Assembly: GCF_003391395.1 (NCBI RefSeq)
Contig: NZ_CP024190.1
Location: 4,092,001 to 4,156,000, forward strand
Direction of reading: 5' to 3'
DNA from: Mycobacterium marinum
GTDB lineage: Bacteria; Actinomycetota; Actinomycetes; Mycobacteriales; Mycobacteriaceae
Length of the DNA stretch: 64,000 nt
Position numbers and translations under genes: made by a program. Positions 52,154 to 61,820 of this stretch are shown in pieces. Under the pieces are notes generated by a model that was not told the DNA's origin, ran no database searches, and saw nothing but the letters and a program-made list of their open reading frames with translations. Position 1 is the stretch's first letter, and each line of letters opens with the position of its first letter.

Positions 52154-55100
52154 ATGACGGGTACCGATGCCGGTGGGCACCCATCTGACCCAGCCGTGAC
52201 CGAGAACGAGTCCTATGGGGTGCAGCATCGTCTGCAAGGGCCACACCGCAATTCCACGAGTTCGACCGGTGAGGTGGGCGAGTTTTCCGGGATCACCATC
52301 ACAAATGCGGTGCCGGAATTGGCCGACCTGGGGTTTGTCGACGCGTATGAGGTAGGCCGGGGCGGGTATGGGGTGGTGTATCGCTGCGTGCAGGCCGAGT
52401 TGGGCCGGGTGGTGGCGGTCAAGACGTTGACCGCCGATGTGGACGAGTGGGGGCCGCGGTTTCTGCGGGAGGAGCAGGCCATGGCCCGACTGACCGCGCA
52501 TCCCAATATTGTGCCGGTGCTGCAGGTGGGGCAAACCGCCGGCGGTCTGCCGTTCTTGGTGATGCCGTTTTGTGGGCGCGGGTCTGTGCAGCAACGGATC
52601 GAGCGCTATGGGGTGTTGGCGGTCGAGGAGATGCTGCGGATCGGGGTGAAGATAGCGGCGGCCTTGGAGTCGGCGCATCGGGTGGGCGTGGTGCACCGCG
52701 ACGTCAAGCCCGCCAACGTGTTGCTCACCGATTACGGCGAGCCCGCGCTATGCGACTTCGGCATCGCGCGGATGGAGGCGGGATTTGAGACCGGGCCCGG
52801 GATGTTCGTCGGGTCACCCGCCTATACCGCTCCCGAGTTGTTGGCTGGTGAATCGCCTAATGCCGCGTCGGATGTGTATGCGCTCGGAGCCAGCCTGTTT
52901 GCCGGATTGACGGGCCATGCGGCATTCGAACGGCGCAATGGTGAGCAGGTGGTGGCGCAATTCCTGCGGATCGCCAATGAGTCGATCCCGGATTTGCGTG
53001 ACAACAATATTCCCACCCAGGTGGCGGACCTGGTCAATGCGGCGATGGCCCGCGAGCCCGGGGATCGCCCTTCGGCGCTCAAGCTGGGTGAAATGATCCA
53101 GCAGGCCCAAGCCGATCTTGGGCTGGCTGTTGATGCGATGGCGCTGCCGGAAGCCAACGGTGAGGAGGGAATTCGGTCGGCCCGTCGGATACCGACGGGG
53201 GCGCGTTCCGGGGCAGAGCGCTACGGACCGGGCCGGGTGCCGGTTCTGCCGGCCGGGCTGGTGGGACGCCGCGACGAGCTGGCGCAGTTGCGAAAGTCGT
53301 TGTACAGCTCGCGGCTGGTGACGGTGACGGGCATGGGTGGAGTCGGAAAGACCACGCTCGCGATCGCCGCGGCCGGCCAGTTGCGCGCCGAGTTCTCCGA
53401 TCAGGTGTGGCTGGTCGAGCTCTCCGAGCTACGCGACGGCGACATGCTAGCTGAGGTCGCCATCGCCGCCCTGGGGGTCTGCGACCAAACGGGCGCGCCG
53501 CCAACCGACGTGCTTGTCGAATTTCTTGGCCACGGCATGACTCTGCTGGTGATCGACAACTGTGAACAGATCATCGACGCGGTGGCCAAACAGGTCGACA
53601 ACTTGCTGCACCACTGCCCGCAGCTACACATTCTGGCCACCAGCCGTGAAGTCCTCGATATCGATGGGGAATCTGTCCTACCGTTGATGCCGCTCGCGGT
53701 GCCCGAAACCGATGCCGACTCCACGCTGGGCAGTCTGGCCCGCTATGACGCGGTGGAGTTGTTCGTTGCTCGCGCCCGGGCCGGGGTCCCCGAGTTCCGC
53801 CTGACCCACGCCAATGCGGCGGCGGTGGCCCGCGTCTGCGCGCGCCTGGACGGCTTGCCGCTGGCCATTGAGCTGGCGGCCGCCCGGCTACGGGCATTGT
53901 CGATCGAGCAGATCGCCGACGGCCTGGCGGACCGCTACCACCTACTCAGCCGTGGCCACCGCGGTGCGCCCACCCGGCAACAAAACCTCGTCAGCTGTGT
54001 GGCGTGGAGCCATGACCTGTGTACCCCCACCGAACAACACCTGTGGGCAATACTGTCGGTCTTCGCCGGCAGTTTCGATCTGCCCGCCGCCCGGCATGTG
54101 AGCGCCGGCAGTTTGCTCGACGAGCAGTGTCTGGATGTGATGTGCACGCTTGTCGACAAGTCCATCCTGATCCGCACCGAGCACGATGGCCAAGTTCGGT
54201 TCCGATTGCTCGACACCCTGCGCGACTACGGCCGCACCCACCTCAGCGCTGCCGAACACCACCAACTGCGCCACCGCCACGCCGACTACTACCACCGTCT
54301 GGCGGCGCAAGCGTACAGCGATTGGTTTGGACCTCAACAAATCGAATGGTTGAGTCGTCTCACCGCCGAAACACCTAACCTGCGCGAAGCACTGCAATTC
54401 TGCATCACCCATGAACCTGCCACCGCGCTGGAATTGGCCGCCAATTTGCGCGAGATCTGGATTCCGCGCGGAATGTTCAGCGAAGGGTACCGCTGGCTGG
54501 ATCTCGCGCTGACTGCGTTACCGCCCCTACCCAGCCCCGAACGCATCCGAGCGTTGGCTCACATTTCGGAGTTCGCAAATTTTCGCGGCAATTTGCCGAG
54601 AGCGACGGAGCTAGTCGCGCAGGCACGCCAACTTTACGAATCGCTGGCCGATCGACGAGTAATTGCCGTGCTCGAATGCACCGACGGCCATATGGCGATG
54701 ATCAACGGTGATTTCGAACGCGCGCGAGACTGCCTCCGACGTGCTGCGTCGGCAACCGACGACCTGCAATCCAAGGGCTGCGCGATGTTGCTCATGGGTT
54801 GGGACTCTCTCTTTTGGGGCGATGTTGAGAAGGCGTCAGACTGGTTCGAGAAGGCCCTTGCCGTGTCCGAATCCCACGGCGAATCGCTGCAACGATCATA
54901 TGTGTTGGTATGCACCGGAATTAGTTCATGGCGCCGAGGCGAGTTCGAACGCGCCGAGCAACAGCTCCAGCAGGGTATCCAAATTTGTCGAGCACTCAAT
55001 GATCGGTGGATGGCCGCGCAGTATTTTGAGGCACTGGCGTGGTGCGCCGGATCCAATGAGGACTTCCGGCGTGCCGTCGTGTTGATGGCGGCGGCCAACG

Positions 55101-55270
55101 TGCTGAGCCCGGCTACTGGATTTCCGCTGATGGCACTATTTTCCGGACTTCACGACGAGTGTGAACAGCGCTCCCGCGCCGGGCTCGACGACGCGGAATA
55201 TCAGGCGGCGTGGAACCAAGGCAGCGCGCTGAGCTTTCAACAGGCCGTCATGGTCGCCGTGGGCGAATGA
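52154..55270 (+). CDS. Ser/Thr protein kinase-STAND ATPase-TPR protein (PknK-like)
   Basis: This is a 1038-residue protein. The kinase domain (about 62-325) has the Gly loop GRGGYG, Lys90, HRDVKPAN (Asp183), DFG (Asp201) and the APE-like APELL. The STAND ATPase domain (about 370-690) has Walker A TGMGGVGKTT near 394, Walker B LLVIDNCEQ and GLPLAIEL. TPR-like helices fill the C-terminus. The architecture is that of PknK (Rv3080c), a cytosolic regulator of growth and transcription. No membrane helix or LuxR domain is seen. The ATG with AGGAGGT is clear. Confidence 0.9.
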   Translation: MTGTDAGGHPSDPAVTENESYGVQHRLQGPHRNSTSSTGEVGEFSGITITNAVPELADLGFVDAYEVGRGGYGVVYRCVQAELGRVVAVKTLTADVDEWGPRFLREEQAMARLTAHPNIVPVLQVGQTAGGLPFLVMPFCGRGSVQQRIERYGVLAVEEMLRIGVKIAAALESAHRVGVVHRDVKPANVLLTDYGEPALCDFGIARMEAGFETGPGMFVGSPAYTAPELLAGESPNAASDVYALGASLFAGLTGHAAFERRNGEQVVAQFLRIANESIPDLRDNNIPTQVADLVNAAMAREPGDRPSALKLGEMIQQAQADLGLAVDAMALPEANGEEGIRSARRIPTGARSGAERYGPGRVPVLPAGLVGRRDELAQLRKSLYSSRLVTVTGMGGVGKTTLAIAAAGQLRAEFSDQVWLVELSELRDGDMLAEVAIAALGVCDQTGAPPTDVLVEFLGHGMTLLVIDNCEQIIDAVAKQVDNLLHHCPQLHILATSREVLDIDGESVLPLMPLAVPETDADSTLGSLARYDAVELFVARARAGVPEFRLTHANAAAVARVCARLDGLPLAIELAAARLRALSIEQIADGLADRYHLLSRGHRGAPTRQQNLVSCVAWSHDLCTPTEQHLWAILSVFAGSFDLPAARHVSAGSLLDEQCLDVMCTLVDKSILIRTEHDGQVRFRLLDTLRDYGRTHLSAAEHHQLRHRHADYYHRLAAQAYSDWFGPQQIEWLSRLTAETPNLREALQFCITHEPATALELAANLREIWIPRGMFSEGYRWLDLALTALPPLPSPERIRALAHISEFANFRGNLPRATELVAQARQLYESLADRRVIAVLECTDGHMAMINGDFERARDCLRRAASATDDLQSKGCAMLLMGWDSLFWGDVEKASDWFEKALAVSESHGESLQRSYVLVCTGISSWRRGEFERAEQQLQQGIQICRALNDRWMAAQYFEALAWCAGSNEDFRRAVVLMAAANVLSPATGFPLMALFSGLHDECEQRSRAGLDDAEYQAAWNQGSALSFQQAVMVAVGE

Positions 55271-55845
55271 TGAGAACTACCTTTTGCGGGCCTACGTGGT
55301 CTGTCCCCTAGACGGCTCACCCGGATAAGCTGCCCGCCGTAACCCCAGCGGCGTTGCGCCCCGCGGTTCAACAGTGACGCCCAAGATCACCGGCGGCTGG
55401 TTGGAAATCCCACAGCCTGGGGAAATGCCCGACTGCTCAAACACCGCACGCGAGAAATTGCACCGCTTGACGCGGGTTGCCCCGGTGATCATCGGCGATC
55501 AACGCCGACCGACCGGGCGACGGTAAGGATTTGTAAAGGTCGGAACCCGATAGTGCTGACATGCGAACCCAACACGGTTCCAGGCAGCCGGATCCACAGG
55601 TGCCAGGTCGGCGACGTCAACCTGCCCCGCTACGGCTCGCTCCCATCCGCGTCGCGGCAACTCGAGTTTCATTCACTCACGCCAGCCGCCGGACAGCGGA
55701 AACACGTCAGCGCAATGACGCATGCCGACGTGCACACCACAACACAACCGCTACTACCGCCGCGACAAATTTGCCCGCAACAAACGATGGCGTTTGCCCG
55801 TGCAAGTGACGCGGTCAAAAAGCGCTTCCCAGAAAGGAAGAAGCC
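55271..55845. other. Intergenic region before a TetR gene
   Basis: There are 575 bp without a supported gene. Two open frames (55292-55492 minus, 55553-55849 plus) have no recognisable features and no good ribosome-binding site. The only clear element is AAAGGAAG at about 55831-55838, which is the ribosome-binding site of the next gene. Confidence 0.5.
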
Positions 55846-56640
55846 GTGATAGACAAAGCCCCGTTCCGAGGCGCACGTACCGTCCTTCACAGCACCACGA
55901 CGGCGAGCATGCAGCCGACAACCACGCACCCGGCCCAAGCCAGAAGGCTTCGTAGTTCTGGGGAACTGCTTGGCGTGCGAGATGTATCGGCCCACAACAA
56001 GCCACGCAACGTCGACAACACCAGGGGTGGTAACGCGCCCGCCAACGAGCGGCGCCGCCGGCCCGGTCGCCCCCGTGGCAACAGCTCCGACACTCGGCAG
56101 CGCATTCTCGCCAGTGCTCGCGAACTGTTTGCGAGCAACGGTATCGACCGAACATCGATACGGGCGGTGGCGGCGGCGGCGGATGTCGATGCGGCGCTCG
56201 TGCATCACTACTTCGGCACCAAGCAGCAGCTGTTCGCCGCCGCGATCCACCTTCCCATCGACCCAAAGCTCGTGCTGAAACGCATGCAGAACACCCCAAC
56301 CGCTGAACTCGGATTCGCGCTGCCGTCCATGCTGCTGCCGATGTGGGATTCCGAACTCGGCACGGGGTTGATCGCCTCGCTGCGCTCCCTGTTCGGCGGC
56401 GGTGATGTGGACTTGGCACGCTCCTTCCTGCAAGAAGTCGTCACCGCCGAGATGGCGTCGCTGGTCGACAATCCAACGGGAACGGGCATGATCCGTGCCC
56501 AGCTAGTCGCGTCGCAATTGCTGGGCGTCGTCATGGCTCGCTACATCTTGCAGATCGAGCCGTTCGCCTCGATGCCGGCTGAGGACATCGCGCGGGCCAT
56601 CGCACCGAACCTGCAGCGCTACCTCACTGGCGAAATCTAG
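55846..56640 (+). CDS. TetR-family regulator with long N-terminal extension
   Basis: This is a 264-residue regulator. The helix-turn-helix is at about 82-125 (TRQRILASARELFASNGIDRTSIRAVAAAADVDAALVHHYFGTKQQLF, in segments), preceded by a basic RRRRPGRPRG arm and about 65 unusual residues. A GAAAGGAAG site precedes the GTG at 55846, which supports the long form; a GTG at 55975 is an alternative. The C-terminal ligand domain (about 130-264) resembles the TetR_C group of mycobacterial regulators. It precedes the glutamine synthetase gene, but a regulatory link is not shown. Confidence 0.85.
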   Translation: MIDKAPFRGARTVLHSTTTASMQPTTTHPAQARRLRSSGELLGVRDVSAHNKPRNVDNTRGGNAPANERRRRPGRPRGNSSDTRQRILASARELFASNGIDRTSIRAVAAAADVDAALVHHYFGTKQQLFAAAIHLPIDPKLVLKRMQNTPTAELGFALPSMLLPMWDSELGTGLIASLRSLFGGGDVDLARSFLQEVVTAEMASLVDNPTGTGMIRAQLVASQLLGVVMARYILQIEPFASMPAEDIARAIAPNLQRYLTGEI

Positions 56641-56935
56641 GTCCCGCGCGCATCGTTGATCGGGCGTGCTCGCCGTCGTCATCGGCAACGCGGGCCTGGT
56701 CGACAAGTAGCGCCGGGAGACAGTTCTGGTGCGGTGGGCCGGTCGAGGCGGCGGAATCGTCGAGTAGATTCCCGTGTTCGGTGCCGGCCCGCCGCAATCG
56801 GCGCTACCGGCTTCGCTGTTCATCCGGTTTACCCGCGCCATGCCATCCGGCACCCGGGCGGGCCCGGGGTTCTTGGGCTCCGGGCCAGCACGCCCCGGTC
56901 GGTGTCTCACGTTCGCAACCGTTGCGGACACATCG

Positions 56936-56951
56936 TTGACACCGGCGTAAC
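56936..56951 (+). promoter_or_regulatory. Candidate GlnR site upstream of glutamine synthetase III
   Basis: TTGAC-ACCGGC-GTAAC fits the actinobacterial GlnR pattern nTnAC-N6-GnAAC and lies 88 bp before the gene start. Only one a-b pair is visible, so support is weak. The same TTGACA could instead be a -35 element; no convincing -10 follows. The rest of 56641-57038 holds no gene that I can support. Confidence 0.35.
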
Positions 56952-57038
56952 AAGTTTGGCATCGATGCTTCCTATGGTGAGGCGGTCCGCCTTCCGCGGT
57001 GCAGGACGTCGCGGACCCCCTTACTGGTAGGAGCTCAG

Positions 57039-59216
57039 TTGAGCGGAAACGCAGTTCGCCTGCAGGCGATCAATAACGTCGAGGCATATGTCCCCCCAGC
57101 CGTCAGTTTCGTCGCGGGCGAGGCCCCGGGCGAGATCTTCGGCTCCAACGTCTTCACCAAAGCGGAGATGCAGGCACGGCTGCCAAAAGCGGTGTTCAAG
57201 TCGGTCCTCGCCACCATCGACAAAGGCGCCAGGCTCGACCCTGCGGTCGCCGACGCGGTCGCGGTCGCGATGAAGGACTGGGCGCTGGAGAAGGGCGCCA
57301 CCCACTACGCTCACGTCTTCTACCCGATGACGGGGTTGACCGCCGAAAAGCACGACAGCTTCTTGGAACCCACCGCCGACGGACAGACGATGGCCGAGTT
57401 CGCGGGCAAGACGCTGATCCAGGGTGAGCCCGACGCGTCGAGTTTCCCGTCCGGCGGGTTGCGCAGCACGTTCGAAGCGCGCGGCTACACCGGCTGGGAC
57501 GTCACCAGCCCGGCCTATGTTCTGGAAAACCCGAACGGCAACACCCTGTGCATTCCCACGATTTTCGTCTCGATGACCGGGGATGCCCTGGACTACAAGA
57601 CGCCGCTGCTGCGCAGCCAGCAGGCCATGGGCATCCATGCCGAGCGCATTCTGAAACTGTTCGGCCACAAGGAACTCAACAAGGTCGTCTCGTTCTGCGG
57701 TCCAGAACAGGAGTACTTCCTGGTCGACAGGCACTTCTTCGTGGCGCGGCCCGACCTGGTCAACGCCGGTCGCACCGTCTTCGGCGCCAAGCCGCCCAAG
57801 GGCCAGGAGTTCGACGACCATTACTTCGGCGCAGTCCCCGAGCGGGTACTGGGCTTCATGATGGACACCGAACGGGAGCTGTTCAAACTGGGCATTCCCG
57901 CCAAGACCCGCCACAACGAGGTCGCCCCGGGCCAGTTCGAGGTGGCGCCGATGTTCGAACGGGCCAACATCGCTTCTGACCACCAGCAGCTGCTGATGAC
58001 GGTCTTCAAGACGTTGGCCAAAAAGCACGGCATGGAATGCCTGTTCCACGAGAAGCCGTTCGCGGGTGTCAACGGTTCGGGCAAACACGTCAACTTCTCG
58101 GTCGGCAATGCCGAGCTCGGCTCACTGCTGGTTCCCGGCGATACGCCGCACGAAAATGCGCAGTTCCTGGTGTTCTGCGCCGCAGTGATCCGTGCCGTGC
58201 ACAAATATGCTGGTCTGCTTCGGGTCTCAGTTGCATCGGCCACCAACGACCATCGGTTGGGTGCCAACGAGGCGCCACCGGCGATCATTTCGATCTTCCT
58301 TGGTGAGCAGCTTGCCGATGTGTTCGAGCAGATCGCCAAAGGCGCGGCCACCTCGTCAAAAGGTAAGGGCACCATGATTATTGGTGTCGACACCCTGCCG
58401 CCACTACCCACCGATCCCGGCGACCGCAACCGCACCAGCCCATTTGCGTTCACCGGCAACCGATTCGAATTCCGCGCACCCGGCTCGGGCCAGACGGTTG
58501 CGGTACCGATGACCATCCTCAACACGATCATGGCCGACTCGTTCGACTACATGGCCACGGTCTTGGAGAAGGCCGTCGAGGACGGGGAGGACTTCGACGC
58601 TGCGGTGCAGAAGCTGCTCACCGAGATCATCACCGATCACGGCGCGGTGGTGTTCAACGGTGACGGCTATTCGGAGAACTGGCAGATCGAGGCGGCCGAA
58701 CGAGGCTTGCCGAACCTCAAGACCACGCTGGACGCCATTCCCGAGTTGATCAAGCCGGAGTCGATCGACCTTTTCCACAAGTACGACGTCTTCAATGAAC
58801 GCGAGCTGCACAGCCGCTACGAGGTCCGTTTGGAGCAGTACGCGCTGACCATCGCGGTCGAGGCGAGGCTGACGTTGGAGATGGGGACGACGGTTATCCT
58901 GCCGGCGGCGATGCGCTACCAGACCGAACTCGCCCAGAACGTCGCCGCCCTAAAGGCCGCTGGCGTTGAACCGAGCATGGCCGCGCTGGAAGCGATTTCG
59001 GCTCCGCTGTCGGACCTGTCCGCAGCACTGGCGAAACTGAAGATAGCGTTGTCCGAGCACTCGGCGGATTCGGCGCTCAGCGAGGCCAAGCATGCCCAGG
59101 AGGCGCTGCTGCCCGCGATGGACGCGGTGCGCTGCGCCGCTGACGCTCTGGAAAGCGTTGTCGCCGATGACTTGTGGCCGCTTCCTACCTACCAGGAGAT
59201 GCTCTACATCCTGTGA
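57039..59216 (+). CDS. glnN: Type III glutamine synthetase
   Basis: This 725-residue protein matches GSIII, the large glutamine synthetase that makes glutamine from glutamate, ammonia and ATP as a dodecamer. Typical blocks are HYAHVFYPMTGLTAEKHDSF, the metal/glutamate site CGPEQEYFLVDRHFF, ARTRHNEVAPGQFEVAP (here KTRHNEVAPGQFEVAP) and GVNGSGKHVNFS. The start is a TTG at 57039 with GGTAGGAG before it. Most mycobacteria rely on type I enzymes, so this is an additional nitrogen-assimilation gene. A strong hairpin follows it. Confidence 0.93.
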   Translation: MSGNAVRLQAINNVEAYVPPAVSFVAGEAPGEIFGSNVFTKAEMQARLPKAVFKSVLATIDKGARLDPAVADAVAVAMKDWALEKGATHYAHVFYPMTGLTAEKHDSFLEPTADGQTMAEFAGKTLIQGEPDASSFPSGGLRSTFEARGYTGWDVTSPAYVLENPNGNTLCIPTIFVSMTGDALDYKTPLLRSQQAMGIHAERILKLFGHKELNKVVSFCGPEQEYFLVDRHFFVARPDLVNAGRTVFGAKPPKGQEFDDHYFGAVPERVLGFMMDTERELFKLGIPAKTRHNEVAPGQFEVAPMFERANIASDHQQLLMTVFKTLAKKHGMECLFHEKPFAGVNGSGKHVNFSVGNAELGSLLVPGDTPHENAQFLVFCAAVIRAVHKYAGLLRVSVASATNDHRLGANEAPPAIISIFLGEQLADVFEQIAKGAATSSKGKGTMIIGVDTLPPLPTDPGDRNRTSPFAFTGNRFEFRAPGSGQTVAVPMTILNTIMADSFDYMATVLEKAVEDGEDFDAAVQKLLTEIITDHGAVVFNGDGYSENWQIEAAERGLPNLKTTLDAIPELIKPESIDLFHKYDVFNERELHSRYEVRLEQYALTIAVEARLTLEMGTTVILPAAMRYQTELAQNVAALKAAGVEPSMAALEAISAPLSDLSAALAKLKIALSEHSADSALSEAKHAQEALLPAMDAVRCAADALESVVADDLWPLPTYQEMLYIL

Positions 59217-59225
59217 TGAGCCCGT

Positions 59226-59282
59226 CGGGCGTGGGGGTCGGCCGCTTCCGCGGACACTGGTGATTCAGGGCCCCCACGCCCG
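59226..59282 (+). terminator. Long-stem hairpin after glutamine synthetase III
   Basis: CGGGCGTGGGGG (59226-59237) and CCCCCACGCCCG (59271-59282) form a perfect 12-bp stem around a 33-base loop, 9 bp after the stop codon. There is no T-run, as in many mycobacterial terminators. Confidence 0.6.
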
Positions 59283-59500
59283 GCGCTCTGCGCTACCACC
59301 GGGGCCGCTGCTGTGCACCCGGTTGCTCATTCGAGGGCCGTCCGCCATCCCACGCGACCAGACGCCACGTCAGTATTTGAGCGATGCCATCGAGCTCTTG
59401 ATCCCCTGATGGACAACCGCCCGGCACCAACCCTGCCGCGCCCGACCGACGCCGGTGCACAGCAATCACCCGCGGCACTACGCAGCTAGATGCGCCAGAC

Positions 59501-60781
59501 CTACTGATGTCCAGGCGGGCGCAGACCCAGAGCGCGTAACAGGTCGTCAGGCTCCCACCGCGGGCTGCTCACCACGTCACCGGAGTCGCGCAACCGTCCG
59601 CTCTGGGCCCGAAGCCCCGAGCGCTTCTTTGAATGCCGGCGCAATCCACGAAGGCTCGTGAGCGGAAGGAACAAGGTCGGCGCGTCGCGCTCAACCCCGG
59701 TCCGCCGCGCCGGACCGCCTTGGTTTGCCGAATTGTCCGAGTGAGCCGGGTTGACCGGCTGCAGCGGGTTGGCTGCATGCACCAGTTGAGCCTTGGTCGA
59801 CATCGCCAAGGAAGGTTCGGCCGTCGCGGAGGCCGCTGTCGGCAGCGCCGATGTTGCCGTCGGCGCCGACAGTTCGCTCACACCGGCGACCGCACCAGGG
59901 GTACCGCTACCCACGGCCCCCAACGGCCCGCCTGCCAAGGCGGCCGTGCCATATCCATCCGATGATCTGCCAAGGCCGGAGCCGACCCCGATGCCATGAC
60001 CAGGACCGTGGCCGCTGGACGAGCTGGTCGCACCGGCGCCGTGGTCACCACCGGTGCTGGCAACACCTTGGCCCGCGGAACCACCGCCGCCGGCTCCGCT
60101 CGAGCTGGCGGCCGCGTCGGTACCACCGGCCGAGTTAGCCGCCCCGCCGGTCCTGGCCGCGCCGCCGTCGCTGACGTGCGAGGTAGCCATGCCGTCCCCG
60201 CCACCACCTCCGGCACCGCCGTGTTGTGCTCCGGTGCCCACCGACGCAGCATCTCCGTTGCCGGCCGCAGGTCCGGAGTGCACCGTGGCCTGGGCGGGAC
60301 TGCCACCGGTTCCGGCCGCGGCCGTAGCGCCGGCGGGTCCGACCGGTGCGGCGTTAGCGGTGGATTGACCGACATCGCCAAATCCGCCGGCGCCGCCATG
60401 TAGACCGCCGCCGATGGCGCCGTTTCCCGTTCCTGGTCCCCCGGCCTGCCCCTCTGCCGGCGCGGTGAACACACCGATCGCCTTCTCCAGCGGCGAGGCA
60501 TTGGCGGTCTCGGTGGAGCCGTACGCTTGCGCACTCGTTTGCAGGATCTCGACAAACCGGTCGTGAAACTCCGCTGCCTTGGCACTGAGAACTTGGTAGT
60601 TGTAGGCGTGCGCGCCGAACAACGACGCAATTCCTGCCGACACGATGTCGCCGCCCGCGGGCTGCACGGCCGCCGTCGGGGCCGCGGCAGCCGCACTGGC
60701 TTGGCGCATCGTCGAAGCGATCGCGGCCAAATCCCCGGCCGTGGCGGCCAGCAGGTTCGGCGAAGTGGTCACGTGCGGCAT
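59501..60781 (-). CDS. PE-family protein with Gly/Ser/Ala-rich C-terminus
   Basis: This is a 426-residue protein. The PE domain covers about 1-95 and carries the type VII secretion motif YxxxE (Tyr87-Glu91). A Gly/Ala/Ser-rich segment (about 105-310) is PGRS-like but lacks regular GGAGGx repeats, and the last about 110 residues are less biased and basic (GLRRHSKKRSGLRAQSGRLR). It is probably exported. No PPE partner is next to it; the nearest PPE gene is 8 kb away. Confidence 0.88.
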   Translation of the reverse strand: MPHVTTSPNLLAATAGDLAAIASTMRQASAAAAAPTAAVQPAGGDIVSAGIASLFGAHAYNYQVLSAKAAEFHDRFVEILQTSAQAYGSTETANASPLEKAIGVFTAPAEGQAGGPGTGNGAIGGGLHGGAGGFGDVGQSTANAAPVGPAGATAAAGTGGSPAQATVHSGPAAGNGDAASVGTGAQHGGAGGGGGDGMATSHVSDGGAARTGGAANSAGGTDAAASSSGAGGGGSAGQGVASTGGDHGAGATSSSSGHGPGHGIGVGSGLGRSSDGYGTAALAGGPLGAVGSGTPGAVAGVSELSAPTATSALPTAASATAEPSLAMSTKAQLVHAANPLQPVNPAHSDNSANQGGPARRTGVERDAPTLFLPLTSLRGLRRHSKKRSGLRAQSGRLRDSGDVVSSPRWEPDDLLRALGLRPPGHQ

Positions 60782-61241
60782 GAACGTACTCCAACTCCAA
60801 CTACCAAAACCCGACGGTCATCGGATCGTGACTTCACAAAAACTATCAGCTATCAGCCGAAATGTTAGCCCGATCAGGGAAGACAGCTCAGGATTCGCGC
60901 ACCCCGAGGCTCCGCTCGCGAACTCGCCGGCGCCCCGAGCATAGCGGCAGGCACCAGCTGCGTGCCGGTGCACGGCCATCAAGAGTGCGTGCCGATGTTG
61001 CCAAGAGGACTGTCACCGAACATGTTTGGTTCGAAATGCTCTTGTGACCGACAGCGCTCATGGATACCCAATCTCATCCGGAGCAAATCGTTTTGGAGAA
61101 GACACGGTTACGACGTCCCCGCCGCGCATCGGTTCGGCAACTAAATCGTCCGCTCGTCTAGGAAAGATCTCCGGACAGCGATACAGTTCCGCCGCACCGT
61201 TCGTTCGCGGAGATACCTTCTGAGCGCGATCATGAGAAGAG
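60782..61241. other. Divergent intergenic region, PE/secreted Pro-Ala protein
   Basis: These 460 bp contain only short open frames without recognisable content. The sequence is less GC-rich around 61020-61240 than its surroundings, which suits promoters for the downstream gene. I see no clear operator. Confidence 0.5.
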
Positions 61242-61820
61242 TTGTCGTTGAGAAAGTTTGATCGGATCAACATCGCAGTGGCTGCCAGTGCCGGGTTGTG
61301 CGGGGCCGCCTTTGCGTTCAGCCCCAGCGCGGCGGCGACGCCGTTGCGAACGGGCGGCCCCAGTTGTGTGGAACAGATGGCGGGGGTTGGAGCACCCGCG
61401 GCGGGTGCGGCGCCAGTGATGGCGCCGATCCTGCCCGGGCCCCCGGTAGCGGGGGCGGTGCCCGTCGCGGGCGGCCCATTGCTGCCGGTGCCCGCCGCCG
61501 GACCGGTACCAATCCCGGCGCCGGCACCCGCACCGGTGCCCGCGGGCGCGCCGGTACCGCTGCCAGCGGGCGCGCCGGTACCAGTGGCGGTTGGCGCCCC
61601 GGTGCCGGTAACCGCTCCGGGACCGGCCGCCGCACCACTACTGCTTCAGGCCGGGGGCAAAGGCGAGCCCACCGCCGTCGACCCGGCGCTGACGGCTGAC
61701 CCAGTCGTCCTACCTGGTCCCCCGCCGGCACCGGCCCCTGCCCCACCGGCACCCACGGTGGTCACTGGTGCGACGTTAGCCGCGGCCACCCAACCGGTTG
61801 CGCCCTGCTGTAACCCCTGA
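61242..61820 (+). CDS. Secreted proline/alanine-rich protein
   Basis: This 192-residue protein has a signal peptide (INIAVAASAGLCGAAFAFSPSAAA, cut near residue 32) and a mature part dominated by Pro, Ala, Val and Gly. Tandem PVP and GAPVPV-type motifs occur at about 75-130. Single Cys (PSC) and CC near the two ends could form disulfides. The start is a TTG with GAGAAGAG upstream; another TTG is two codons later. The composition resembles cell-wall glycoproteins such as Apa, but it is not a clear homologue. It ends one base before the convergent L,D-transpeptidase gene. Confidence 0.7.
   Translation: MSLRKFDRINIAVAASAGLCGAAFAFSPSAAATPLRTGGPSCVEQMAGVGAPAAGAAPVMAPILPGPPVAGAVPVAGGPLLPVPAAGPVPIPAPAPAPVPAGAPVPLPAGAPVPVAVGAPVPVTAPGPAAAPLLLQAGGKGEPTAVDPALTADPVVLPGPPPAPAPAPPAPTVVTGATLAAATQPVAPCCNP

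Noticed and set aside
55553..55849. A 98-codon open frame before the TetR gene
   Set aside because: It has no ribosome-binding site, no recognisable content, and runs into the TetR start.
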